The notes under the pieces were generated by a model. It made no database searches and was not told where the DNA came from. It was given only the letters and a program-made list of their open reading frames with translations. From Thunnus maccoyii (Eukaryota > Chordata > Actinopteri > Scombriformes > Scombridae), in the NCBI RefSeq assembly GCF_910596095.1, contig NC_056547.1, positions 23,703,647 to 23,767,646 of the forward strand: a DNA stretch of 64,000 nucleotides, given 5' to 3'. This document shows positions 12,946 to 24,132 of this stretch, piece by piece. The stretch's first letter is position 1; every line of letters starts with the position of its first letter. The translations under genes and the position numbers were made by a program.

Positions 12946-13502
12946 TCGAGCTAATGTTAGCTACTTTAGCTAAATTGTGCTAACAAGGCAGGTATCATAA
13001 TCAAGTAACATTAAACTTACAGAAATAGTGCAATAGTCCCACTCAGTGTGAGTCCTGGAGCTGGGGAGAGCAACAGTTGAGTGAACTGTCAATCACCACT
13101 GTCAATCAACACCCAAATGGCAGACATCAAAGCTACAATAAGTCATCAAATCTTATTAACGGAGCAATAATTTCCAAAATGACCACCAGCACACTTATTA
13201 GAGGGCCAACATTTAGCAATTGAGACCATAATGACTCATTGAAAAAAAATACTGACTTAATATTTCAAGAGATAAGTTGATACTTTTTGAATTGGAATCA
13301 GTTGGAGCCAGTGATTTTTTGAAGCTAGCATATAGCCGCCATTGGTGCCATTGCACTTTAAAGTACTTCTGCATTACCTTCAGTCTCAAGCCGTGGTAGA
13401 TGTCGTTTGGTCCATTTATAGTTAGTCAGCCCTTAAAGTGTTTTGTCAGTCAAGTTTAACAGGAGATTCTGAAGGCTTGTGTAACGTGTCTTTTGCACAG
13501 CC

Positions 13503-14070
13503 TGGTCGCCAGAATAAATGTTGGAACTGTACGTTTCTGCAAACCACAGATACATTAAATATCTACGTTTCAACATGTATAATACGTAGCATATTAACAT
13601 TTCAATGATATGTATCCTATCAACATTTCTAGAATACATATCATATCAACATTTCTAAAGTGACGTAGTTCACATAAGATCTATATGAGCTGACTTTCTT
13701 ATTAGGAGAATGAGGGGTCGGTGGATGGTTAGGAAGTTTGTTGGAAGAAAGTTGGAAGAAATTTGGAAATCAGCAGAGAGCACGGTTTGAGACCACCTCA
13801 AAACCAATGCCCGCTTCCTGCTTCAACGGACAAAACCGGGTGTTTTTAGCAAGATGTTGGGACATTTGCAGCAGTTTTTATTTATTTTTTTATTTTAACC
13901 AAACAATGATTTTTCCCTAACCTTAACCAAGTGGTTTTTGTGCCTAAACCTAGCCAGACCTTAACCACATCATTATTCAACTGATAATGGCTAACATTGA
14001 AACGTAGACATTTTACATATTCATGGTTTGCAGAAACATACAATGCCAACATTTTGTTCTGGTGATTGGG
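13503..14070. mobile_element. MITE with ~45-bp terminal inverted repeats
   Basis: The left end, CGCCAGAATAAATGTTGG then GTTTCTGCAAACCA, matches the reverse complement of the right end, CACCAGAACAAAATGTTGG then GTTTCTGCAAACCA, with one indel. The right-hand half holds a CCTAACCTTAACCAAGTGG segment (about 13915-13965) also present in the MITE at 12032-12945. Just inside the left end, three similar TATCAACATTTC-type units recur (13565-13660). There is no transposase. Confidence 0.65.
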
Positions 14071-16929
14071 TTGTTTTTGCAGCAAAGGAAATACATTTAG
14101 GAACATTCTGCACAAATGAACCATGGACTGAATCATCTGTCAAGCAGCCAAGAATTACTGCTGTCACCGATGATGAGGAGTTCAAAAAAACCAAACTTCT
14201 GGATAAAATAGAAGAGCATGTGAGTATATGACTGATGGGTGAGGATGAAGACTCTTATCTCTTTGGATGATAGAATCTCAAGGAAATCTTCAAGAGATTA
14301 GTGCGGAAAGTCTTTTTTTAAAAACAGGTGTTGGAAAAGGGGGATTCTCCTATAATCAGTCATCTTATATTTGTATATATAGCCCTTTAATGCTGCCCAT
14401 TGTGCTGTCAATAGCATTTTTCACAGCGAATACTTTGACTTGTCACAGTAGGAAAAGCACAGGTGGAACTAATAACATTAACGATGGCTCCGTTCCATTA
14501 AGTGTCCCAGTAACCCATTCCAGTGAACCAGCATGCACAATAGCAAAGCCCTGGAACTGGCTAATCTAAATGGAATGCAGTTGTATTAACGTTATTGATT
14601 ACAGCTGTGTTTTTTCTGCTGTGACAGGCCAAAATGTCTGCTGTGAATGTGTGCAGGCATTTGCAGAAGTTTGTCAATCTTTATATGATATTTCACAGTC
14701 TGGCCTGTCGTGAGACATCATCACTCGTCACCCTGTCCTGTTACACTGCAGTGGTGTCTTTACACTTTTGGAACTTTGCTGTCAATGGTCTTTAATCCTT
14801 GCCTTTTCCCCCCTCACTGTGGTGTCTTCATTTTGTAGTGTCTTTTGTATTTTGTGTTGAATTGAGTGAGGAGAAAGGTCATTGTTTCTGAATCAGTGTT
14901 TCTTATCTGTACATATGATTCTGTATATTTGATTTCATGGCTTTTTGTTTGAGAAAATTCTCAACCTGAACTGATTCTAATCAGTCATTTGGATCAGATT
15001 CCACAGGGTATACTGCAGATATGCCCTATTTTATTAAATTATGGTGGTTATTAGTATCAATTAGTATCAAAGACATCTTTACCCTGATATGAATAGCATT
15101 CTGGGGGACACTCATTACTCATTTTTAATTTATTTTGGATTGAAAATGATCCAATTCAAAGATGCAGGTTCAATCAACGCCTATCAATATCACCCCTCAC
15201 AAAAGCATACATGTCAAAATTAACTCATTAAATCAAATGCAATGCAAAAACCAACACACCATCCCTCTGGTAAATGCTTTTTTTTTTCAATTCAATTTTA
15301 TGGTAATTTCTGAGGAGTTTGTAGAGTTTTTGAAGTGAACAATACGAATATATCGTAAAGGTGTTACTTTGTCCACCCCCTGCACATACAGTACCTTAAA
15401 TCGCAGATGCACCCCCACAAGCACCACCTCCTCCATCACCTCCGCACATGCACACTCACACAAACAGACGGTCAAACAGACATACAGTCTGTCATATTTG
15501 CGGCTGGTAAACAAGCACTGAGAGGCTGTTAAAGCCGGCAAGCTGAGTAAACCAGAGACAACAGTGTGCTTAATGAACTGGGCTGCCTCCCAGCACAACA
15601 TCTCATCATCACTTGGACTTAAACAAACCACTCAGCTGCTAATTGGCCGAGCTGCATGGAGCCGCTGTGAGGAATGTACGCTCCCCACCTCCACTGTTGC
15701 TTCTCAAAGGCTTGACAGACAGCAGCAAGACAGACTCTCTGAGTCTTTGCATGGATATGTGACAGTCTGGCCTTCTGTTGGACTCCACTGTGTACATCCA
15801 TACATGCACTGACTCACTGTGCTTCATTTATATTTTTCCGCTGTAACTGGTTTTGGTGTTTTTACAATTCCTCTCTCTCAAAATATATTTTAATATGATT
15901 TGATCCCTAAAACTGGTGATGTGGTTTGAGGTTAAAGTTTGGACTACACTTCCCAAAGGACACTTGTCAATCAATTGTTACAGTGAGTATCGTTGCGTCT
16001 TTGTTTTCGGGTTGATTAAGTTTCTGCAGGTATACTGCTCTTTTCTTTGGTGGCTATCAGCGCTGATGCTAACTGCCCAGATCTTCCTCTTCTTCTGTTG
16101 ATTCCAAACAAACAAATAAAGCCCATCACTTCCTGTGTGCCAGAGGATTTCGCCCAGGAAGGCCCTTCCAGACACCAGGTGTTTAGATTAGCAAATGCAA
16201 AGATTCATAAACTGGGTATAAGCTGAATTATATTATTTGCAAACAAGCATTTATTTATATGAAATGTTGCAGAATATTCCTTCAACACCAATTATTTACA
16301 CTCTTGTCTGTGTTATATCCATTCATTATTGCTGCTGTACAATCTCAATATCCCCAAATGAATCACTGAAGTTTTATCTTATCTAACTATCTATTATTTT
16401 ACAGTTTCATATAGCAGAAACATACTTAATCAATATGTTTTCAGTATGACTTATATGTTGCAGTGGCCAAATACCTCTGCAAATCACTTAAACAAACAAT
16501 TCTCAAAAAAAAAAAACATTTGAACAATGGGCAGGCTACTTGTGCAGCCAGCGATTCACTGACTTTACATCATTTTTTTGGAGGTGGAAGTTTCTCCTCC
16601 GTGTCAGACCAACCTCATGGCAGGGTGGAGATGTTTCGAGCGAGTGTAGGGTTTAGGAGGAAGTTGATAGAGCTTAAGGGCAGGAAGCACACCCAAATGG
16701 CTCATGGTCAAAGCCTGAATGAAATGCAAAAAAACCCTCCAGCACGTCTCTGCGCTCAGTTCAATTTCATATATCTGTTTGCTTTACTGTACCTACGGGT
16801 TATACAGGGAGTGTGCAAATATTTGTGACAAAGATTTTAATGATATGGATACTGAGGGTAGATTTCAATACTGATGATAATAATAATATACTTTTTTTAA
16901 ATGGAGCTGCTTCGAGCTGATATTTTGTA

Positions 16930-17005
16930 GAGAGTGCAGTATGTTGTGCAGATTGTAAAACCCTTTGAGGAAAATTTGTGAGTTTTTGGGCTATATAAAT
17001 AAAAC
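16930..17005 (+). repeat. Short retroelement-tail-like sequence
   Basis: A stretch reading TGTAAAACCCTTTGAGG ... TTTTGGGCTATATAAATAAA resembles a 3' tail often seen on fish non-LTR elements or SINEs. Only the tail is recognised, from memory. Confidence 0.3.
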
Positions 17006-17059
17006 ACATGACGTGACTTGATAACAGATAGTTGTAAGATCTTTGACATTTCACCTAAC

Positions 17060-17990
17060 TTAAAGGTGCACCATGGACTTTTCTTGTAAACAAACAAAGT
17101 TTTGTTTACATCTAGTGTTCCATAGCTAAATGTATCCTTAAGGTCTAACAAACGTGTTGAATGCATTTTCTTCTTCATAAAAGACTTGCAAAGCTGATTT
17201 TAAAACTATTTTAAATTGTGCGATGTGCGCATCCATGTTTGCTAGCTCACAGTCTTCTTCCTTACCTTTGTTGGCACATTGCCTCCCACAGTCCATCAGT
17301 GGAATACTGTGAAACTGGCACCAGGTATGTCGCATTGTTTCCCGTGAGCTTGCACACATACATGATTGTAAGTCCTTGTGTGTTTAGGTGATACAAACAA
17401 AATCCACTCATGTAAAACTACCATAGTGGCACTACACTACATAATTTATGTATTTATAATACATTGGAAACCCTGCACTTACAATTCTCAGCATAACAAC
17501 TGTGGTTGTAATGTCCCTTTTCCCCACATATGATTATCATTAAGAATTGCCACATTGTTGACTGTTTACAGTGATTTTGTGCAAGATATCAACTATGTTA
17601 ACCAGAGATTAAAAGAAAATTAATTAATATATATATATATATATATATTTTTAAAAAACATGTCAGAATCGGCATTTAGACGTTTTATCAGGGCAGGGTT
17701 AAGCAGGTTTCATTGCAAGATTTTTAGAGACTAACATCCCAGAATGTATTTGACATCACCACTATCATTAGCAATGGACAGCGCCAATTTGTTGATATCC
17801 TGTTGCTATTGGCAGGCCAACAGGCTTGCATCAGATTCATTTGTTTAACTGGGCTGTAACTACAGAGTTATACTGTAGTCATATTGTAACACACAGCATC
17901 ATCCATAACATATGACCTGAAAATACAATCTGGTGTGAAGCTTTTTGAAACAAACAAGAGCATGACATTATATAAACCAGGAGCTTTAAT
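17060..17990. repeat. Interspersed repeat region, TTAAAGGTGCACC...CAGGAGCTTTAA
   Basis: The block starts with TTAAAGGTGCACCATGGAC, followed by a short palindrome around TGTAAACAAACAAAG. It ends with the ACCAGGAGCTTTAA also seen at 5347-5360. A (TA)n run lies at about 17626-17648. The start resembles a repeat frequent in percomorph genomes, from memory. Whether it is one element or several abutting ones is unclear. Confidence 0.35.
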
Positions 17991-18889
17991 TTCAGCTGGA
18001 TGAAAGAGAAACTCCCTGCACCACCTCCTTCTCACTGGCAGTTAATAGCTGATTAAGCCCTGTTGCAGACAGTGGGCCACGGGGAGCCAATTGATCTGAC
18101 CTTTGACCCCCCACTCTGATGGAAGGGGTGGCTGGAGGTCAGGCCTGTAAGGGATACCCTCTTTATCCATTCCCCAGAACAGGAGCTCAAAGCTGGGGGA
18201 GGCACCCAGCCAGGATCCGTAGGTCTCTGGGGCCCTCCACCCCTCCACCCCACCACCACCACCACATTCATATGGTCAATATGAGCCAAAGAGCAAACAC
18301 CTTGGTGCTCCTTGGCCCTGTGATGCTTTGACCTGCACTGAGCATCTTTGATTTTCCCAAGGGAAGCTTTAACTCTAATTTTGGTTGGAGAAATGAACAG
18401 ATATTGCATATAAAAAACACACAGTTACACAATATCTGTCATAGGTGACAAGTTTCGGTTCAATACTAACTCCTCCAGCCTGGTGATCTCTGTCAGTTCT
18501 CAAGTAAAGACTGAGCTGATCCTTCTCTCAGTCAAGGACTTGTTGGGGATTTTCAGTGGAGAGGACTGTGTAATGCTACCTCTCTTTGAGGTATCCATTG
18601 AAGTCAGCACTATTGCATTAAGCTTACTGGTCTTCCTATAAGGGCACCTTTTCATCACAACACACACACATACAGCCACACACACACACACAGCCCTTCA
18701 CACACTCCCCCTTTTAAGTTGAGGTATTGTCTTTAACAGCATTATAACGGTATCATTCCGCTCCCACTGTGAACAACAAAGACAAGAAATGCCAAATCCT
18801 AGAACACAGCAATCTGCGTGTGTGTGTGTGTGTGTGTGTGCGTGCGTGCTCTTTAAAGCAATGCTAATGGACCCTAAGAAGCATTAAAG

Positions 18890-19480
18890 TGACCCCTACT
18901 GTAACAAAAGAGTTAATAATCCGTTTAGAAAACAATCAGATCCCTGGCCATGAGAAAAGCCCCCCACTAAGTCTCTCTGTAAAGAGGAGGAGGTGGGAAT
19001 TCACCTTTTTTTTTTCAGTCAGCAATCTTGTTGAACATCGCTTGTTTTCATCACACTCTCTACGGGGAATGATGGAACTGTATTTAACGGCAGCCCTCAA
19101 CCGCAGTCGGCGAATAAAAAGACAACGCGGTTGAGTTTCACAAATGGGGCGACCATTTTAAGTGATTCAAAGTGACCCCTGCCGGAGGTCAGGGTTTGTT
19201 ATCAGCCCCATCCACTGTAAATGAGTCCCATTGGACTTCTAAAGGAGCTATTAACAAACAAACGCTGGCACGCCCGTTAATTGCTAATGATAGGCTCTTT
19301 GTCTAGTGTTTCCCCTCTGGGTCAAAATGTTCAACCAACGGGATCCATCTCCAGGCAAGTGGCTGTCAGGTCACACCGCCACTGATATAATAGGTGATAT
19401 AAGCCATTAAGACTATGAATGACATCTACCACTCTCTATGTCAAATATCACGGTGATTAAAAAAGAGTAAAAATAAGTAC
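18890..19480. promoter_or_regulatory. Candidate conserved non-coding element
   Basis: A long repeat-free block about 4.7 kb before irx1. It has CCGTTAATTGCTAATGATAG and several AGTGACCCC(T) repeats (about 18888, 19170), and an evenly mixed composition unlike the surrounding simple repeats. It would fit a cluster enhancer; conservation is untested. Confidence 0.35.
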
Positions 19481-20165
19481 CAGCCCTGTATGAGGGATCA
19501 TAAAACTTTGGGTAGCTGAGTGTATCACCTCAGGCTGGCAGGCTTATCTGTTATGCGTCAGAGTGATCCATCTGTTTTAACATCAGGTCACAGCTGAATC
19601 TATCAGTGCTTATCTTTGCTGTCAAGAAGGTGAGGACAGCTTTTGCTTTATCTCTCTGCTGCTTGTCCTTCCTTCCCTCTGCTCTCTTTGCAATCTCTGA
19701 CATCCTGGAAACCGATCACAAAGACAAGTTATTCAGCGAAATGAAACAACAGAGGAAATACGACAATAAAATGAGATAATTGTGTCACTTAGCAAATATC
19801 AGCTCGTATCAAGTGTTATTTTCTCATGTGGTTTCACTTGCTCTGTGATGTTTTCTGGAAATGATTTGTCATAGGGACACAACACTAAAAAAGTACAACT
19901 ACTTCACCTTATTGTCAAGATTTACTTACTTACTTGAAAAATGTTAAAAAAAAAAAATTGAACTGAAAATTGAATTATGTTACTTTACTAATTACTCAGA
20001 AGCCAAAGTAATTCACATTACTCAGCCCGACTCATTCAAAGGCGCCTTTACACAACACTTAACCCACATTTCTCAAATTCTGCATTAAATATTTGAGGAA
20101 ATAGAAGAAGAAGCCCTGGTGACTGCACGCTGCAGAGCCTCAGAAGTCCTGTCTTCATATTTAAA

Positions 20166-20495
20166 GCTGAGGGGTTCTCACACCCTTTAACTCTAAACTA
20201 AACTGGGTGATTCTGATTTCTAATGTTAGCATGTAGGCCTGTGGTGTCTGGGAATCCCCGGGAGTCCTTGAGGGGGAACCAGGGGTGTCCCCACCAAAAA
20301 GGGGAATACCTTATTTTCACTTTAATTCCATCTATAAATAACACAGTGACAGAATGTGTTACTATTTTGATCATGTCAAAGCCAAAATCTTATCAGATGG
20401 GGGACCCTGGGACAAAATCTTATCAAATGTTGGTCCATGGTCTAATTTGTCAGTTTAGGGGTCCTTGATGTGAAAAAGTTTGAAAACCACTGATG
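20166..20495. mobile_element. Possible hAT-like fragment
   Basis: The right end, GTTTGAAAACCACTG, read in reverse gives the CAGTGGTTTTCAAAC pattern of many hAT ends, and the left side has GAGGGGTTCTCACACCC. Inside, two near-copies of ATCTTATCA-AATG (20390-20435) sit in tandem. No clean 8-bp duplication was found, so this is a tentative call. Confidence 0.35.
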
Positions 20496-21661
20496 CAGGC
20501 TATGGAGACACAACATGTAAATAAAGCTGTATCCTCAAGTTCAGTCTCACTCATGCATTCACAACTTCCTATAAAATAAAAACTGTTATGAAGTAAAAAT
20601 AGTTTACTTCATTGTGGGTGGTCAATTGAGAATAGGACATGTATTCATGTAACACTGGCTAATCTTAGATCTTAACTCTAAACCACATAGTTACTGCCTA
20701 AAAACTACTTTTCAGGACTTGGGTAGAAGCAGTGGGACAGCTTCTTCTGTGTAAATTTGGTCATTACACAGCTACAAAATGTGAAGTACATTGTGGGATT
20801 GTTAGCAAAAAGTAATGTACATGCCATGAACACTACTTTTTTTGTGTGGGCTACTTGACGGCACTATAAGTTTCACACATAATTCAGACACTCAAATAAA
20901 ATGGAAGAGGGTTAATGTAGTGCACTGTATAGTAGAGATTACGGACACAGCCAAAGACAAACTATTGAGTTACAGTATGTTGCATTTTTCCTCTTTTGAT
21001 AGAAGCTAACACCTCCCCACATCTCCAGCCTCTCTCAAGCTAACACGTGCCCCACTGAATGCAAACACACCAAACTGATTTCAGACTTCCATCAAACTCC
21101 CAGCGGGACCCCCAAACTGTTGAAGTAATGGAGAGTTACCAGGATCGGTAACTGTAACGTAGTTGTAATGTGATGAATAATTTAATGTGTAGTAATCCCT
21201 AAGATGCCCAACACTGCAAGAGGGACATTTTTAGCAGGGATAATTTTACTTTAATCCTTTATCACTGTTGAATATTCAAGATTTCACACACAGCAGAACT
21301 GAGGTCTTGCAAATGATATCTATGCATGCAAAATAAGCCAATTACTTAATCATTATCGCATTATTCCAATCATCCCTGTTTGTTGAAGAAAAGAAAAAAA
21401 ACAGCTTTATGATGTTTTGGGCGTCTTCATTTACCTCACTGCAAATTACCCAGGAGGAAATGACCAGTGTGAGTGGATTGAGGGACTTTATTTGAATGTT
21501 TCCTGATGTAAGTTATTCCTTTGTCTGGGCCCAGCTAATAGCAGGGAATGGGATTCAAATAGAGTCAAGCTGCCTCCTGAGATCCCTCAATCCACCGTCG
21601 CCATAAAAAGAGGTCTGAGGCCAGTCTAAATATTTGGTAGTCTTAGCAGGTTCATGTTAAA

Positions 21662-21663
21662 AG

Positions 21664-21694
<31 letters not shown>

Positions 21695-21730
21695 ACAGGC
21701 ACACACACTCACACACACACACACACTCAC
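21662..21730. repeat. (CA)n compound microsatellite
   Basis: Interrupted CA array. Confidence 0.9.
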
Positions 21731-21912
21731 GGTGAATGCACAAGCAGGCCGAGGCTGTGAAGTTGAATGGCATAGCTCAAAGCCTTCCTCCCCCTATCCC
21801 TGCCTCTTTCTCTCTCTAAACCGCCAAACCATTCTCCCCCTTTCTCCAGCTCAGAGGAATTCATTAACTGCCTCTCCACAGAGACACTATGGAAATCAGG
21901 CAGCTACAAAGG

Positions 21913-22152
21913 CAGAGAGAGAGAGAGGGAGAGAGAGAGGGAGGAGGGAGGGGTGGTGGTGGTGGTGGTGGTGGTGGTGAATGGGGCTATATTATCCTAT
22001 TAGATGGTGGATATGTCTCGTTTCCCTCCCCTGTCATGAGAAAAACATTAATTTTAAGTGAGAAACGAGACAGAGGGAGGGAGAGAGAGAGAGGCAGAGA
22101 GAGAGAGAGAGAGCGAAAGTGAGAGAGGTAAAGAGAGAGAGAGAGGGAAATG
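21913..22152. repeat. (GA)n - (GGT)9 - (GA)n compound repeat
   Basis: Two GA-rich stretches (21913-21950 and 22070-22152) surround a nine-unit GGT run (21952-21979). Reading frames across it give Gly/Trp or Arg/Glu runs and are not genes. Confidence 0.9.
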
Positions 22153-22280
22153 GTGAGGGTCTTTAACATTGCTCTTTTATCGAGCTGAAATGGAGAGTCC
22201 CCTGGCTCCATTTACCTTGGCAATGAGGATAGAGCCGCTCTCCATGAATGCCATTTAAAATGCCATGGAGATTAAGCATC

Positions 22281-22335
22281 CTCTCTCTCTCTCTCTCCCT
22301 CTCTCTCTCTCTGTTTCTCACACACACTCATACAC
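22281..22335. repeat. (CT)n / (CA)n simple repeat
   Basis: CTCTCT run passing into CA-rich sequence; more CT-rich sequence follows at 22526-22595. Confidence 0.85.
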
Positions 22336-22429
22336 ACACATACAGGAGCAGCGGCGGCGGTGGCAGTGCTCGTCATAATATGTGTTTAGGAAAACAGCTT
22401 TGAGATTCATGAGTAAAGCCCTCTAGGTT

Positions 22430-22740
22430 CCAGCGCTGAGGAGGGAAGAGAGCGGAGAAAGAGACAGAGAAGACCATCACTTAGCCAGAGTGGGCTTTAA
22501 GCACTGTAATTAAATCATTAGACCCCCCCCTCCTCCTCCTCTCCTCCTCTCCTCCTCTTCCTCCCCTCCCTTCCTCTCCTCTCTCCTCTCTCTCTCAACT
22601 CAGCCAAGCTCATCAGGGGCTCCAGTGTGAAATGATGAATCTGTATTTATGGGGATGGAGTAATTACACAGCTAACCTCTGAGGGAGCCCGGGAGGGCCA
22701 CAGGGCCACTGAGCAGGGCGCAGGGTGCTCAACCTCATTA
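22430..22740. promoter_or_regulatory. Candidate conserved non-coding element interrupted by CT repeat
   Basis: Two unique stretches, GCACTGTAATTAAATCATTA (about 22481-22500) and GGATGGAGTAATTACACAGC (about 22653-22672), carry TAAT cores and flank a CT-rich repeat. Judged from texture only. Confidence 0.3.
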
Positions 22741-22754
22741 GCACTGCCCGTGTG

Positions 22755-22784
22755 TGCATGTGTGTGTGTGTGTGTGTGTGTGAA

Positions 22785-22815
<31 letters not shown>

Positions 22816-22822
22816 GTGTGTG
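22755..22822. repeat. (GT)n-(GA)n-(GT)n compound repeat
   Basis: GT run, then GA run, then a short GT run, with no unique sequence between. Confidence 0.9.
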
Positions 22823-23383
22823 TTCAAAGGAGCATATTGAAGCCGAGTTGCTGTTTTGATATTTAAGACAGTGGGAAAACATCAATCTGCATCCTTCCAT
22901 GTATCAGGATACTGTCCATTTCATTTTTTTTCCCCACATAAAAATGTGAAGTTTTCTTGTCTCTCATATCAAATTCATCATTTCACCACCTTTTTTTAAT
23001 TACCAACCTCACTCTAACAACATCATTGACTTCAAACCTGTAGGCCTATCAGAGTACAGTTGTCCATTCTTTGCAGCAAACATCTGTCATTTTCCACTCC
23101 AGAGCTCCTGTGTGCTCCATATCTCCCCTATCTCTTATCCTCGTCAATCTCTGTCATTACCTTCAGTCTCCTTTATCTTCGCTCTGAAAATATGCTCCAC
23201 TGACTTCCGTCGATAATCACGGACATTCCTCTCGGATCTGGCCGACCATATCGATGCCTCCCGGCCCATCTGCTGGCCAGTGTCCCGCCATACCCTGTGG
23301 ATCAGCTGTCAAATATACTCATTAAAAAAATATGCGAGGGAGATATGAAATGGCAACAGTTGTAAGACCTATTATACAACTAT

Positions 23384-23384
23384 C

Positions 23385-23423
<39 letters not shown>

Positions 23424-23464
23424 CATTATTATTATTATCATTATTATTATTATTATTATCATTA
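23384..23464. repeat. (ATT)n trinucleotide microsatellite
   Basis: About 27 units of ATT with three ATC interruptions, ending about 670 bp before the irx1 ATG. Confidence 0.95.
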
Positions 23465-23719
23465 ATAAGTAGCCTAGTAGCAGATTTTTTAATATATGCA
23501 TTTCTTCTAAATTCGTGTAATTATTACTAATATAATAAGAATATGAGCATAACAATGTGTTACTGTTTTACCATACAGATTGACTGAGGTGCATTTGTTA
23601 AATAAAGCCATGCTGACCACAAAGAGGCAAATATACACTGCACAAACATGCACACACTTGTACACACTTCACAGGTTCCTCTCCTCTATAGACACAGTGA
23701 AGACTGCAGAAATTAGATC

Positions 23720-23776
23720 ACACACACCAACACACACACACACACACACGCACACACGCACACACACACACACGCA
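23720..23776. repeat. (CA)n microsatellite upstream of irx1
   Basis: Interrupted CA array with CG-containing units, immediately before the irx1 promoter region. Confidence 0.9.
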
Positions 23777-23814
23777 CGACCTAGGCTAACCAATGCACTA
23801 ATCGCCTGCCCCGG

Positions 23815-24132
23815 GCATAGGAGGAGCTTGGTGCTTAAGTAGGCTGCCAATCAGTCAGTCAGCTCCACATCCAGAAGCTCCTGCGGCCAGACGCACGCAT
23901 CATTCCGCACTCGAGGTGCCAAACTACGGCTCTGACACGACACCGGGTCGGTGGAAGTGGAGAAGTGGAAGCTTGACAGTTTCTAAAAAGGGGGACTCTG
24001 GTGATTTAGACACCCCCTTCATCCTGTTCGTCTTCTTCTATCTGGGGATTCCTACTTTCTCTTTTTTTTTCTCTGCCTGCTCTTGCTGTTGTGCGACTTT
24101 GACTTTGAGATTTACTGTACGCGTCTCCGGAC
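23815..24132 (+). promoter_or_regulatory. irx1: irx1 proximal promoter and 5'UTR
   Basis: This interval is more GC-rich than the (CA)n DNA before it. It holds a CCAAT box at 23847-23851 inside GCTGCCAATCAG, and CpGs around 23885-23950. No TATA box is obvious. The transcription start is not determined; most of 23900-24132 is probably 5'UTR. Confidence 0.5.

Larger units (their letters stand above)
14071..23380. other. Gene-free DNA proximal to irx1
   Basis: No coding exon seen. Contains repeats at 16930-17990 and 20166-20495, GA/GGT/CT arrays (21913-22822), and candidate conserved blocks at 15490-15770, 18890-19480, 22190-22280 and 22430-22740. The remaining AT-rich sequence shows nothing recognisable. 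Confidence 0.6.

Noticed and set aside
14028-14231. 67-aa ORF
   Set aside because: It begins inside the right terminal repeat of the MITE at 13503-14070 and has no family features.
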